Position numbers and translations under genes: made by a program
Shown: in pieces, positions 40,391 to 62,900 of the stretch
Numbering within the stretch: position 1 is the stretch's first letter
Layout of the letters: every line of letters begins with the position of its first letter
From: Strigops habroptila
Lineage: Eukaryota > Chordata > Aves > Psittaciformes > Psittacidae
Assembly (NCBI RefSeq): GCF_004027225.2
Contig: NC_044290.2
Coordinates: forward strand, 2,930,906-2,994,905
DNA: 64,000 bases
Reading direction: 5' to 3'
Notes under the pieces: generated by a model
Databases searched by the model: none
What the model was told of the DNA's origin: nothing
The model's input: the letters and a program-made list of their open reading frames with translations, nothing else

Positions 40391-42479
40391 GCGGGGCTCT
40401 GGTGCCACCTCGTGGGCTGCCACCTACCGCCGCCGAGCAGGATCTGGCCCGGCCGCTCCCGGTGTGCTGCTGCGGAGGATATCAGCCCTGCACCCTCGCA
40501 AAAGGGCATCAGCTGCACTGATGGGCCAAAAGGAATATGCCAGAGGAAAGCCACATGCGTGTATATCTGCATGTTTTATGTCTATATAGTGTATGTATAT
40601 TAATATTTCAGAGCACAGCGCAGAACCAGCCCCTCTAGGGTCTGTTTAGAGCCTGGGGCTGGGGTCTGGCCACCGTCCATGGGAGCCTTGACCCTCTATT
40701 CCAGCAGAGCCCCGGCTCCCAGGCTCTTAACCTGCACCGAACATCCCTCTCCAGCACAGGGGCTGGGGGCACACTGGCTTCATTGGACCTGCTGGTGAGT
40801 TTGAACTGCTCTTGGCAGCTCAGCACGGGAGCACTGAGGGATAAAGCAGCAGGAGCCAGCCTGGCAAGTGCTGAGGATACTGAGTATGCCCAAAGAGCCA
40901 CATCCTGCTGTGAAGGTACAGCAATGACGAGCACTCCACGCTGCTGGTCTGTGGTAGCTGATGAAAAGGCAGGAGACAAGGGAGAATGGAATCAGAGCCC
41001 GTGGCTGACCCTGCAGTGATGTCCCGCTGCCACCCCTCTTATGCTACTGCTAGGAGAAAAGCGTCACCCTCTTGGGTCCCCATGGCTAAGCCGGGGAAGG
41101 TGTGAGACAGGGATGTAAGCAAAGCATCCAGCTTGGAAATTATGTGAGTACATGAGTTTGGCAGAGAAACCTCCCTGATGGTGGCACTCAGGGGAGGACC
41201 CTGATGCCACCTTTGTCCCCTGTGATGGCAGACCCTGCCCATTGAGGCCAGGAAGGCTGAGGAGCCCCTGGGCTGCGTGTGTGTCACTCCAGCTCCAAGT
41301 CCTGGCAGAGCAGGGGACAAGTCGTGGTTGATCTGCACTCCACGTGCCACCCCTCTGCAAATCCTACCCAGAGACGATTGCCACCTTCCTGAGCAGGACT
41401 CCAGCGAAGGGACCAGCCTGGCTGCAGTGACAGCTCAAGGCTCTTTGAAGATGCTGAGAGAGCTGATAAATATGTAAGTCCCAGCACACTGCTGTGACTC
41501 TTATTTAATGGAGTATTTGACCCTCTGCAGCTATGTAGGAGCAGGGAGAGACGGATCCGGCTAAAGCCACCGAATGCAGCATCCCTGCTTGAGTATTCCA
41601 GCCACAGACCAGCCTCTGCTCTGCTGGGCTCAGCCTAAGTGTTTGGGAGTTGCTCTGAAATGCCAATTCTGATGAGCAGAAAGCTGCTGGGTTGTATTTC
41701 TGTTTAAATTCCATGAGAAAAAAGAAAAGGGAGATAAGGGAGTGTCTCCCTTAAGGGGTCACCTCACCCATGGCTGGAAACAGACACGGGTCCTGAGCTG
41801 CCCTGGACATGTCTCCGGTGGAACAAAGCCAGCTCTGCCTCCTGCTCTGGGCTCCTTTCAGGGCTGCATCTGGTTCATGATGATAATGATGATTCCAACA
41901 TCATGCTCATGCCTGGGATAATCCCCCTTTTATTACACAGATCCTGACGAGGACAAATGTTGCTGGCTTTGCCTATCCAGTCTCTTACACAATAGAGGGC
42001 TGTGCAAGGGAGATGCTTGGTCTTTGGAGTAAGCTCCTTGGGGCAGAAACCTCAGGTCTGGCCCCTCATCCCACAAGGAACCAGCTGATTTCCCTCCCCA
42101 GCAGCTGAAACCCAAGCCATGGTTATGCCTGGCATGATGTGCAGGCATGACTGTGACCTTCCTTGGGGTGATGGGCATCCTAACGAAGCTCAGCCACTCT
42201 TGGCAGGGCTGTTGTCACCATCTCCTGATGCCGTCAGGGAGGTCTGGATCAGGCACACATTGCTTTCCTGTCCTAGCTGAGTCCTGCGCTCTCCCTGCAG
42301 CAGAGACTCAGGGCAGAGCAATCAGCTAAATGCTTTATCCCTCTGCGGGCAGTGATTGCGGGAGGGGAGAGGGGGTTGAAATAGAAGCCCGATGGGATCC
42401 TTTTGCTGGCCTGTCACCTTAAAGCCTCTCACCTCACCCTGTCTGTCATCAGAGCCATAAACTCCTTAGAGGATGGCAT

Positions 42480-42508
42480 CACGTGCTCCGTAAATAACAA
42501 ATATATAA
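42480..42508 (+). promoter_or_regulatory. AANAT: Candidate AANAT core promoter: CACGTG E-box plus TATA box
   Basis: A perfect E-box CACGTG lies at 42,480-42,485 and a TATA box (TATATAA, 42,502-42,508) follows 16 bases later. GC-rich, ATG-free sequence comes next, then a splice donor at 42,630. The order suits a non-coding first exon of AANAT starting near 42,535. Chicken AANAT is known to be driven by CLOCK:BMAL through a promoter E-box, so the arrangement fits. The assignment to AANAT is inferred from position, strand and motif order; no transcript can be checked here. Confidence 0.65.
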
Positions 42509-42534
42509 GCCGGGGCTGCGGAGGGTGCAGCAGG

Positions 42535-42629
42535 CAGAGGAGGGGAGGCAGAACCACGGCTCCTCCTCTGCTCTGAGACAGCACCATCGGAGCCAGGCGG
42601 GTTGAGGAGCGGCGCAGGGGCCCTGTCCG
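42535..42629 (+). other. AANAT: Candidate AANAT non-coding exon 1
   Basis: The putative exon runs from the expected start about 27-33 bases past the TATA box to a good donor (TCCG|GTAAGA, GT at 42,630-42,631). It contains no ATG, as expected for a leader. The joining acceptor just before the coding exon is uncertain; candidates end at 46,168 and 46,178. The 5' boundary is approximate. Confidence 0.5.
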
Positions 42630-43924
42630 GTAAGAACCCCGCATCCCGGTGCTGCACCAGCCTTGGGGACAGCCCATAGTCCAGTCAGCCCAGTGACCTG
42701 CCAGCCCCAGGATCCCAGGAAGGGGGAGAATTGCGCCAGAGGGGAGGGAGGTTGGTGCATGGAGCTTTGCTGGTCTGAAAAGTGGCTTTGGTGGAGGTAA
42801 GAGCGTGACTGTCACCACAGCCCATGTCCCATCCCTGCACTTCCAACACTATCAAAACCTGGGTGTAAGGACTCTTCTCACTGAAACCCTCTCTGTTCAG
42901 GGTGTTGGAAGATCTTGAGGTCTTTTGCAAAGAACATTCAGCTTCAGAAATGGGTGAATAACTCCTTGACACCAACTCATTTAAAAAGCCAAGCTCCAAA
43001 GCCAGGCGGATTCATCACATAATAATCGCAAGATGCTGTTAGGGAGATACTGCAGACCTGCCTCTTTATTTACATGTGAGGTCCTCTCCGGACCACGCAG
43101 ATGCTTTGATCTCTAGTGCACAAACATGAGCGTTGGGGGGGGGGGAATTTACAGAGCAAGCTTTTGGTAGCTGCTGTGTACACGGGAGTGTATGGGGCTG
43201 GAAGGAGTTAAAGCACAAAATGTAGCCTGGGGTGTGACTTGGACAAGATACAGGAGGCTGCGCTGGAGCATTGGAAGACAGATGTCTCAAGCCAGGGATT
43301 GAGGATTTTCCTCCTCACTCTGGTTCTCACTTTGTGAGCTGGGTTGAGTTTCCTTCGCCTCTGCATGTCAGATGCTCCCTGGGTGTAACAGCAGTGCTGG
43401 TGCCCACATGGCAGGGCTTGGGTCAGCTCCAGGGACGGGCTGGGGTGATGGATGGGTCCTCTCTGCTCCGTGTATCTGCCCAGCCCACCCCAGAAGAACT
43501 TTGCATCTGTGGAGAGCTGAGAAGCAAAGCAAGGAGTTCGTTTCCAGAACACAGACACAAATAGATCAGACTTGCAGCGGTGTAACCTGGGTTGCCAGGA
43601 ATAAAGTGCCAGAGGGGGGAAAAATACAAGGAAAAGAAGCCAAGGAGCAACCTTTCCCCATCAGCGGTTTCTGCCCTGGGCTGTTGTTTTTTGGGGTCTC
43701 AAGAAGTTTATAGAAGTAGCTGGAGGGATCTGAGCCCCCTTTCCCAGGTATCTCTAATGAGAACGGAGCAGCCACTTGCACAAGAGCTCTTGAATCCCCA
43801 GCTCTGGATGTCCTTGTAGAGACTTTCCACTATTCAGTTCCTTCCAGTGTTTAAGTGATCTGGGATGAAGACTTGCTCTTGGACACTGAACTGTTCAACA
43901 GTGGCTATCAGTGAGCAGACATCC

Positions 43925-44034
43925 CTGAGGAACCTGGTCTACTGGAAGATGTCCCTGCTCATGATGGAGGGATTAGGACCAGGTGACTTTGAATGATCCC
44001 TTCCAACCCAAACCATTCTGTGACTCCATAATCC
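43925..44034 (+). mobile_element. CR1 3'-end fragment
   Basis: The diverged tail reads CTACTGGAAGATGTCCCTGC, then CCCTTCCAACCCAAACCATT and TGTGACTCCATAAT. It lies in the putative AANAT leader intron. Confidence 0.75.
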
Positions 44035-45767
44035 TGCTCCAGGATTCCCACGGCAGCTGGAACATCAGCCTTGCCTGAGGCTGTACTGTGCTGGCTCTGC
44101 CCTGCCATCCTCAGGCACTCAGCACCGCCCAGGATCAAACCACCGCTGCATTTTCTAGGTGCCAGAGCCTGTCCTCCTGCCTCCTCTGGGATTTAACCAG
44201 GTTGGATGAGCCCCTAATCCAATTAGCAGGCTGAGAAGTTCCAGAACATTTGATAAGAAGCTCTACAAACACTGCACCCCCAGCACCCTGCTGTCCCCTC
44301 CACCTCAGCCACCCCTTTACCTCCTTCCTACATGTTTCCCAGAGCACAAACCACCCACCCCCAGCACCACTTCAGCGCTTGGTGACCAGAACAAGCACTG
44401 GGGCTGCTCAATAATTCCCCCACCAAATAAACCCATTCTCCCTGATGGACCCAATCCCTTCGCTACACATCCACTGCCAACCCAGCAATTCAGTGAAAAT
44501 CCATCACAACAGCCCCCTCTCACCCTGGGCTGGATAAAACAGGCATTCCAAGCACCCAGCCCTGGGCATTTCAGGGTGGAAAATTCCCAGCTTGTTCTGC
44601 CCTGTGCAGTGTTTGTGCTGGTAATGCTTTTGTTTCCATAAATCCTATTAGCTGGAGGCAAGCCTATAATTAGCAGGGAAAGCTGGCACCTCTCAGACAA
44701 TCATCAAAAGTGACCTGGCTTCACAGTGGCTTTACTGCAGAAGGCTGGAATACTGGGCTGAGCAGGGATAACTGGCTCCAGGAGCAATTCCCACTGTTTC
44801 TGCCTGTGGAATGCATGTGTTTAGTGAAGTTATCCACTCAGTTTGTGGTTCTCCTTGGATTTATTAGCTTGGATTGTTCACACATGAAACCAGAGGCAGA
44901 TTGAAGCTCCAGGCTCTGATCCAGGTTGAGGGATTGGGCCGGGCTATGCAGGATGGTGCTGATGGATGAGCTCGGGCACTGGTGACCCTCCTGGGGGAAC
45001 TGAGGGATATGGGCTCTAGCATCACAGGCAGCATGTCCTGGAACAGGCTGTGCCTGGTGGGATCACGCTGCCCAAAGCTCCCTGAGCAGGGGCAGAGCCT
45101 GGGACATCTTGCCCAAGGAGGACACTGGTCTTTGCAGCCACAGGCACCCACTCATCCTGCATGAACCCATCTCAGCTCTATCTGTGAGCATGGATGTGAC
45201 CCAAGAGCCCAACAGGCGCTCAGCCGTGTCACTTACCTGTTGAGGGAGCTGGAAGAGGGAGTCAATCCTGACATCTGGGGCTGTCTCTGGCTGCCTGGTG
45301 CGTGTCCATGCTGGGACACCTCAGTGCCTGCATGGTCGCCCAGCACTGACCTCTCACTCACACACAGACATGCTGCACCATGAAAGCAAGAGCGTCACAA
45401 GGAGCTTTCACCCAGAAATGCTCCTTTTGCATCCTCTTGGTATCCTGCAGCCACATCCCACCCTGCCTGTCCCAGGGCTCTGTGGCCTGTCCCACTGCCT
45501 GGCTTTGCCATGGGCTGGGAGATGTTAGGCAGGATGCTCAGCCCCACGCCGGCTCCTCCTGCTCCAGCTGTCACCCCCAGCTCTGCCCCTGCTCTGTCCC
45601 ACCACCCAGACCTCCTAACTGGTCACCAGGCTTTTGTCACCCTGCTCCCTGGGTTTGCTACAGCCCTTGGCTGGTGCCAGTATCCTGGTCCCCCCAGGCA
45701 ATGACCCCAGCTCACGGTGATGGCAAACTGGCAATGGGGTCACTGTGGACAGGTATTTGCTTGCATA

Positions 45768-46084
45768 TATCATAGAACCAGGGAATGGTTTGTGTTGGAA
45801 AGGACCTTAAAGCTCATCCAGCTCCAACCCCCTGCCATGGGCAGGGACACCTTCCACTAGAGCAGGTTGCTCCAAGTCCCTGTGTCCAACCTGGCCTTGA
45901 ACACTGCCAGGGATGGGGCAGCCACAGCTTCTCTGGGCACCCTGTGCCAGCGCCTCAGCACCCTCACAGGGAAGAGCTTCTGCCTTAGATCCAACCTGAA
46001 CTGCCCCTGTTTCAGTTTGAACCCATCACCCCTTGTCCTGTCTCTCCAGTCCCTGATGAAGAGTCCCTCTCCAGCATCCTATAT
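45768..46084 (-). mobile_element. CR1 retrotransposon copy immediately upstream of the AANAT coding exon
   Basis: The tail TATCATAGAACC is at the left and the body ends near TCCCTCTCCAGCATCCT at the right. It belongs to the common family (plus-strand CCTGGCCTTGAACACTGCCA). It lies about 220 bases before the AANAT ATG, antisense to the gene. Confidence 0.88.
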
Positions 46085-46185
46085 GTGTCTATGATTCTAT
46101 ATATATATATCTCCTCACATGTACAGGAGAAGGGTGCCAAGCAGCCTATCCCTGTGTGTGACCAACAGGCATTTCCAGCAGCTGA

Positions 46186-48339
<2,154 letters not shown>

Positions 48340-48940
48340 GCGCCCTCCGCTCCAGCCCTGCTGCTGGGGACGGGAGGCTGCGACCCCTCTCCATCCCCAC
48401 CGCAGCTCCACATCCTCCGCAGCTGGCCCCGGCTGCACCTACTCCCTCTGCCACCTCTGCCTTCCAGCCGGGGCACCAGCCTGGTCCCATCCCAGCACCG
48501 TCCCCGTGGGCTCTGCTTTAGCCATGGCTGTGCAGACAAGCCAGGGCAGGCTGCAGGGCTAAGAACCCCCTGGGAATGGGAAGGTTGGGGGTCTCTGCTG
48601 ATTTCGGGGTGTTCAGAGCCACGTTTTGCAGAGACACCCAGTAAAGCCCATACATACACATGCCCCTCTCCCGGCACCACCACCAGCCCCACCAGTGAAG
48701 CACACCATAGCCAAGCCCTCTCTGAGCAGCCCAAGACCAAACAGGGGTCCTGGCAGATGCCCCCCTGCCTGTGAACATCTATCCAGAGCCCTTGGAGCAC
48801 ATCCCCAGCCCCACACTATGAAGCCTTCCTTGGGGGCCACTCCAAACCAGTCCCCCCCAAACCCACATCTGGCCCAGGACAAGCCGCTTGCAAACACCTC
48901 AAGCTGTTGTCAAGCAGTAAATAAAGGCATGGTGGTGGTT
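48340..48940 (+). other. AANAT: AANAT 3' untranslated region
   Basis: About 600 GC- and C-rich bases follow the stop codon, ending shortly after the AATAAA signal at 48,920. Cleavage would fall near 48,940, where a GT-rich element (GTGCGTGTTTCTG) follows. No open frame of note was seen. Confidence 0.75.
48920..48925 (+). terminator. AANAT: AANAT poly(A) signal
   Basis: This is the only canonical AATAAA hexamer on the plus strand close downstream of the AANAT stop. A GT-rich downstream element starts about 30 bases later, as expected for a poly(A) site. Confidence 0.8.
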
Positions 48941-49344
48941 TTCTACACAGCCTGTGCGTGTTTCTGTCCTGCTCTGACACTCACCTCGCCACAACAGCCA
49001 CAGCCAACACCCCTTGGGGCATCTTGGCTTTGAGGGAGATGGGGCAAATCCAGCCCTGGGTCATTCAATGAAGGGGACACAGGGGGGGTGGCTCTGCCAT
49101 CGGGCAAAGTGAAGGGGATCCACGGGTCTTTCTACTGCAGGTATTTGGCTTCCCCTTCTTGAGACCCTCAAAACCCTGTCCCCTGAGAGGAGATGAGGAG
49201 AGCACAGCCCTGCACACCAGGGCACGAGCCCCAGGCACCACCAGCTCATCCTCCCTCCCTGCCACACCAACCACCACCAAAACCACCACAACACCCAAAA
49301 GTGCTGCACCCCCACGCCTGAGAAGGGAGAAGAGGCTTTTGTGT
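48941..49344. other. Short spacer between convergent AANAT and RHBDF2 3' ends
   Basis: About 400 bases separate the two predicted cleavage sites. The spacer includes a CCA/ACC-rich simple stretch around 49,260-49,305 and nothing gene-like. Transcription past either poly(A) site would produce antisense overlap with the other gene. Confidence 0.7.
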
Positions 49345-50730
49345 CTCATTAAATACAGGTAGAAATTTATTAAGGAAGGGAAAAAAACCACAGCTGTTAA
49401 AAAAGTATCAAAAAGAGACAAGTGAGGTGAAGTGTCTGTCTTTGGCTGGAACAGCAACAGGAGGGAGGGAGGGAGTGGGGGTGAAAACTGGCCCATGGAG
49501 GAGGGAAGGATGCAGGGAAGGATGGAGGTGCCACATTGCTCCCAGGCTCACCCTGGGAGCACTTGTGGACAGAGGGAGCCGAGCTCCCAGCCCTTGAATA
49601 CTCATCCCAGGACATCCCAACTGGGGGATTCCACCTTCCCCCATTTAACAGTGCTCAGACCCACCAGCACCAAAGCAACACACACCAGGGGACAGAGAGC
49701 CTGGGTCCAAACCAGCCCAGAGGGGTCACCGGCCCCCAGAAGGACCTGCCTTCACACCGCGGCCAGTGGCAGGGACGAGGAGATGCTGGGGAGCAGCAGC
49801 CAGGGCCGGGGCAGGCACGGAAGGAAGACGGCAACTGCCCCATCCTGCACTTCCATCTGTCCAGCATCATTCGAGGTGGGGAGGGCTCCTGGGTCTCTAT
49901 GCTTTGAAGAAGGAAAGGGGTAACAATAGGGACTGGAGGCAGCAGCGGAAGGTGGGAGCACAGACAGCTTCCCGAGGGGTCTCTGGGCTTCAGGAGCAGC
50001 CACACAAGCACCCGGGGTGTTTTCTTTCCATGCCTACCTCCCGGCATGGCACTATGAACACAGCACGTGCAGCCTCTCTGCTTCCAAAAAGGGAATTTCA
50101 CTGAAATGAGGGGAAAAGAAGCCCCCCTGCCCCAAGTCCTGCCTCTCCACCCAGCCCAGTGAGGAAGCACGTCTCCTTCTGTTGCCTCAGGGGAACAGGA
50201 GATGAGAGAGTGGGACTGAAAAATACCTTCAAAGCCCAGCTCTGAACACCTCAGAGCCACAACACAGACCCTGGGGAGACCAAAGTGGGGAAGCCCTGGG
50301 CATAAAGAGCTGCAGGTAAATACCAATGCCCCAGCAAAAAAGGGGGTCATGTTCACAGTATGAGCTGCAGCACCCGGGGCACCGAGGAGGGACCGGGGTA
50401 GGCAGGGGCACAGGCAGGACACCCCAGAACATTCCCCCCAGGGCTGGGAGCCCTGGATGCACCAAAATCGCACTTCCCTTGAACCTTTCCCCACACAGGC
50501 AGCAGTCGGGTCGGTCCCCACACCAGTTTTGGCTTTCCAGCCCCAAAGGGGTGCAGGGCTGGCTCCAGCCCCACTTCCCACTGCACCCCCAGTGTTTAAC
50601 AGGGGTGAGCCCAAGGATGAGCCATGCTCAGGGTCTGCCCCATCCTGGAGCATCTCCAGCAGGCTGGTGAGGACCCCTCCATGGGCAGCATCAGCACTGG
50701 TGCCTCTCCCAGCACCATCCCCACCAGTGG
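49345..50730 (-). other. RHBDF2: RHBDF2 3' untranslated region
   Basis: The segment runs from the stop codon to the predicted poly(A) site. It is GC-rich and free of CR1. One minus-strand frame stays open for 332 codons (50,653-49,655), in a frame different from the RHBDF2 coding frame. The product resembles nothing I know and is probably a by-product of GC-rich composition. Confidence 0.7.
49366..49371 (-). terminator. RHBDF2: RHBDF2 poly(A) signal
   Basis: TTTATT on the plus strand reads AATAAA on the minus strand. It is the first canonical signal I see after the RHBDF2 stop at 50,731, giving a 3' UTR of about 1.4 kb. Confidence 0.75.
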
Positions 50731-59952
<9,222 letters not shown>

Positions 59953-59976
59953 CTCGGGCCAGCGGCAGTTGGCAGG

Positions 59977-62900
59977 CTGAGGGGTGCATGGAGGCAATGA
60001 GAGGGGAAGAAGCACCTCCACTGGGTCCCAGCAGGAGATGGGGCCTCACCAGTGGGATCCCACCAGCCTCAGCCCCTGTGCTGCTGAGACCTTGCCACCA
60101 CCAGCCCAGCTGCTGTGCTCCCAAAACCCACACCCCCTCCCTGGGTCTGGGTGGGCAGGAGGGCTTCCATCACGACCACCAACAGCACCCCTTCACTTGC
60201 CATGAGCAGAGCAAGGGATGGCAGGAATGATGGGTCAGAGCACCCAACACCCAGCACGTGCCTGTGGGACACGCAGGTTTGACATCCCACCCCATGGGAC
60301 CTATGGGGGGGTCTCTGCAAGCCCACGGCACATGGCTGCAGCTCTCACACACAGGGACACTGGCCCCCCTGGTTTGACACAGCGAGGGAGGAAAAGCAAA
60401 AGCCTGAAAACACCAAATTCACATCCCAACTTATACCACAGGCCCCGTGTCACGGATGGCTCCTGCTGCAGCGAGGGGCTGGGGCAGCCCGTGCCACCTC
60501 CAACCATGGAGCCAGGACCTGCCATGTGCTGGGTGCCCCATGGGAGAGGAGCTGCGGGACACTCCCCCTGCACGTGCACACACAGGTCAGGCTGGGAGAT
60601 CGAATCCTCCCCGGCACCACATGCCAGGAAGAAGCAGCTTAATAGCCAAGAGGTGGTTAATTCCTCAAGCAATCCCATCCCAAGGGTCTCTCCACCTGGC
60701 AGGGCCTTGCAGGAAAGGTAATTCCATGTGAGCATGAGGGAGGGAGATCCAGATCCTATTAGGTGCTATTAGGGAGGCATGACCACTCTGGCCTCTTCCC
60801 GTCCCCCCAGCCACGTGCCAGCACCCAGGGGACTTGCACAGGCCTTAGGAGCATCCCCTGCCCCCCTCCAGGTACAGCCATGGCCACGGGGATGGTGCCA
60901 CAGGCACCGGCATCCCCATAGGATCTGCTCCTAAGGGGAGACAGGAGATGGCCCTCTCCATCCAAGGGGGACACCCCTGGGGGGACAGGTATCCTGCTGG
61001 GCTCTTCTGCTGCAGCCCAGCACCACTGAGTCAAGCTCAGTCTGGCAGTGCCAGACAGGCTGAGAGAGCTGGGCTGGGTCAGCCTGGAGAAGAGAAGGCT
61101 CCTTAAGGGGAGACCTTAGAGCAGCTCCAGTGCCTAAAGGGGCTACAAGGAACCTGGAGAGGGGCTTGCCTGCCTCCCCTCCTCCCCAGAGGCACCAAAG
61201 CAGGACCCTTGGGTGCTGCCGGAGGCTTAGCTGCTGCCCCACCCCTCGCTGCCGTTAAGCACCAAAGCTGGGAGCACCCAGCTCCCACATTCCCCCTAGG
61301 GGCTCAGAGCCAGCGCTGGTCCCCACACCAGGGTCTCGCTACCTCATAAGAGTGGTGGGGATTCCACGGAGCACGTCTCGATGGCAAACACCCGCGGCAG
61401 CCTTCCTCTTCCTCCTCCTCCGTCCTTCACGCACGGGAGCCCCGGAGCAGGGCCAAGCTCCTCCTGCCTCACCTGGTAGGGAGAGAGGCTGCAATGAGAA
61501 CCCACGCATGGGAACACAGGAGAGGGCTGCAGGAGCAGTGGGGTGGGAGGGAGAGCAAAGCTCAGCGCTCCCTGGGCTCTGTGAATGGGGCTGCCCGCAG
61601 CCAGACACCAGGAACACGGGCCAGCCCCTGGCACAGGGCAGCAGGAGGAGGGGAAGCCACCACTTGCAGCGATGCACCTTGCTCTGTGACAGGGGAACTG
61701 CATGGGGCTGGTAGGGAGCTTTCACCCACTGCCGCTTCCCAGGCATGGCTCTTGGGAAGCGGGACAGCCGTGCAGAGCGGGCACGGAACGTCAATGCCTC
61801 GCTGAGGTGTTCCACAGCTCTGAGCTGGGAGAACGCCAGCCCCACAAGCAAAACTTTCCATCCCACTGGCGAGCTGGAGACGCTGTTTGTTTTCCTCCCA
61901 GGGAATGAGCTCAAAGTGCCAGCTGCTCCGGAGAGCCGGGAATGGGAACACGTTGGGCTCAGAGCGAGCCCTGGGACACCCTCATCCACACTGGGGAATG
62001 GCTTTCATGGTGCGAGCCAGCACAGCACAGAAACTGGAGCCAAACTGTTGTCTAGAGGTGTGAGAGGACATGGTGCTCCCACATCCATATCCCAAAATCC
62101 CACCCCCAACTGCTCCCATCACACCCCAGGCAGCCCTTGGCTTCCTGGCCAAAGCTGGTTTAACCCCTGGTCTCATCCCCACCGGCTCCGGCTGCAGCAC
62201 GGGGCCTCCTCCGAGGTGACGCAGTTCCCGAGGGATCTGGCACATCCCGTCGGCACCTGCCATCCGGGTCACGCGGCAGGGCCGGAGCTGCCTCCATGTG
62301 CATTCACACAGGATTTGGCATTGAGAGAGAGCAGGGAGGAGGGGAGCAGTCCCCGGGGGCTGACGTCCCCTTGGCCACATGGGTCGGGGACAGCAGCTGC
62401 CCCCAAGCACGGATCCTGACCCATGAGAAGTTTCACCCCATGCCAGACAGAGAAATCCCTTGGGGATGGTGCTGGGAAGGTGTTTTCCAGCTCCCCATGT
62501 GTTTGGTGCTGGCACCCAGCCCCTCCAGCGCTGGCACCACTCTCACCCAGCATGAGAACAGGCCAGCCAGTGCCTCCATCCACATCAAACCTGCCACCAG
62601 CTCAGCACCCCCTTGTCCCCATCACCCCCCAGCCCCGGGATGGAGAGCATCCCAGCAGGAGCATGGATCTGCCCCACTGTCCCTCGGTGCTGGTGGCTGC
62701 TGGTCCCCAAGGAGCTCGGGGCGGCAGTGGCTCTGCCCTGGAGGCAGAAAAGAGAAGTGAGAGGTGATGTGCTGAGCTGGCATGGGGGGGGGGGCAGCTG
62801 CGTGAACACCCTGCTGTGGGGACAAGGCGGGTGACAGCAGCAGGGGGGGTGGGTAGATGTGGGACTCAGCACCCAAAAGCACGTCCCGAGCTTTTGGAGC

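Larger units (their letters stand above)
37774..42479. other. Intergenic region between UBE2O and AANAT (divergent genes)
   Basis: About 4.7 kb separate the UBE2O promoter from the candidate AANAT promoter. The region holds the short tandem repeat at 37,887-38,041 and a degenerate minisatellite at 39,935-40,390. A GATAATCC-type site (TAATCC at 41,919-41,924, the CRX/OTX2 core) lies about 580 bases upstream of the AANAT TATA box. No CR1 copy and no convincing exon was seen. Reading frames across the minisatellite are repeat artefacts. Confidence 0.7.
42630..46168 (+). other. AANAT: AANAT leader intron
   Basis: About 3.5 kb lie between the candidate leader exon and the first coding exon. The intron contains an 11-base G run (43,135-43,145), a plus-strand CR1 tail fragment (43,925-44,034), a minus-strand CR1 copy (45,768-46,084) and a short TA microsatellite (about 46,096-46,110). 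Nothing else between 44,035 and 45,767 could be named. The intron call depends on the leader exon being right. Confidence 0.5.

Noticed and set aside
39802-40572. 256-codon minus-strand frame rich in His, Pro and Ser
   Set aside because: It runs through the degenerate minisatellite; the repetitive product is explained by the tandem units.
49655-50653. Treating the RHBDF2 3' UTR frame as a real gene
   Set aside because: Non-ATG start, unknown low-complexity product, GC-rich sequence; kept only as a low-interest finding.
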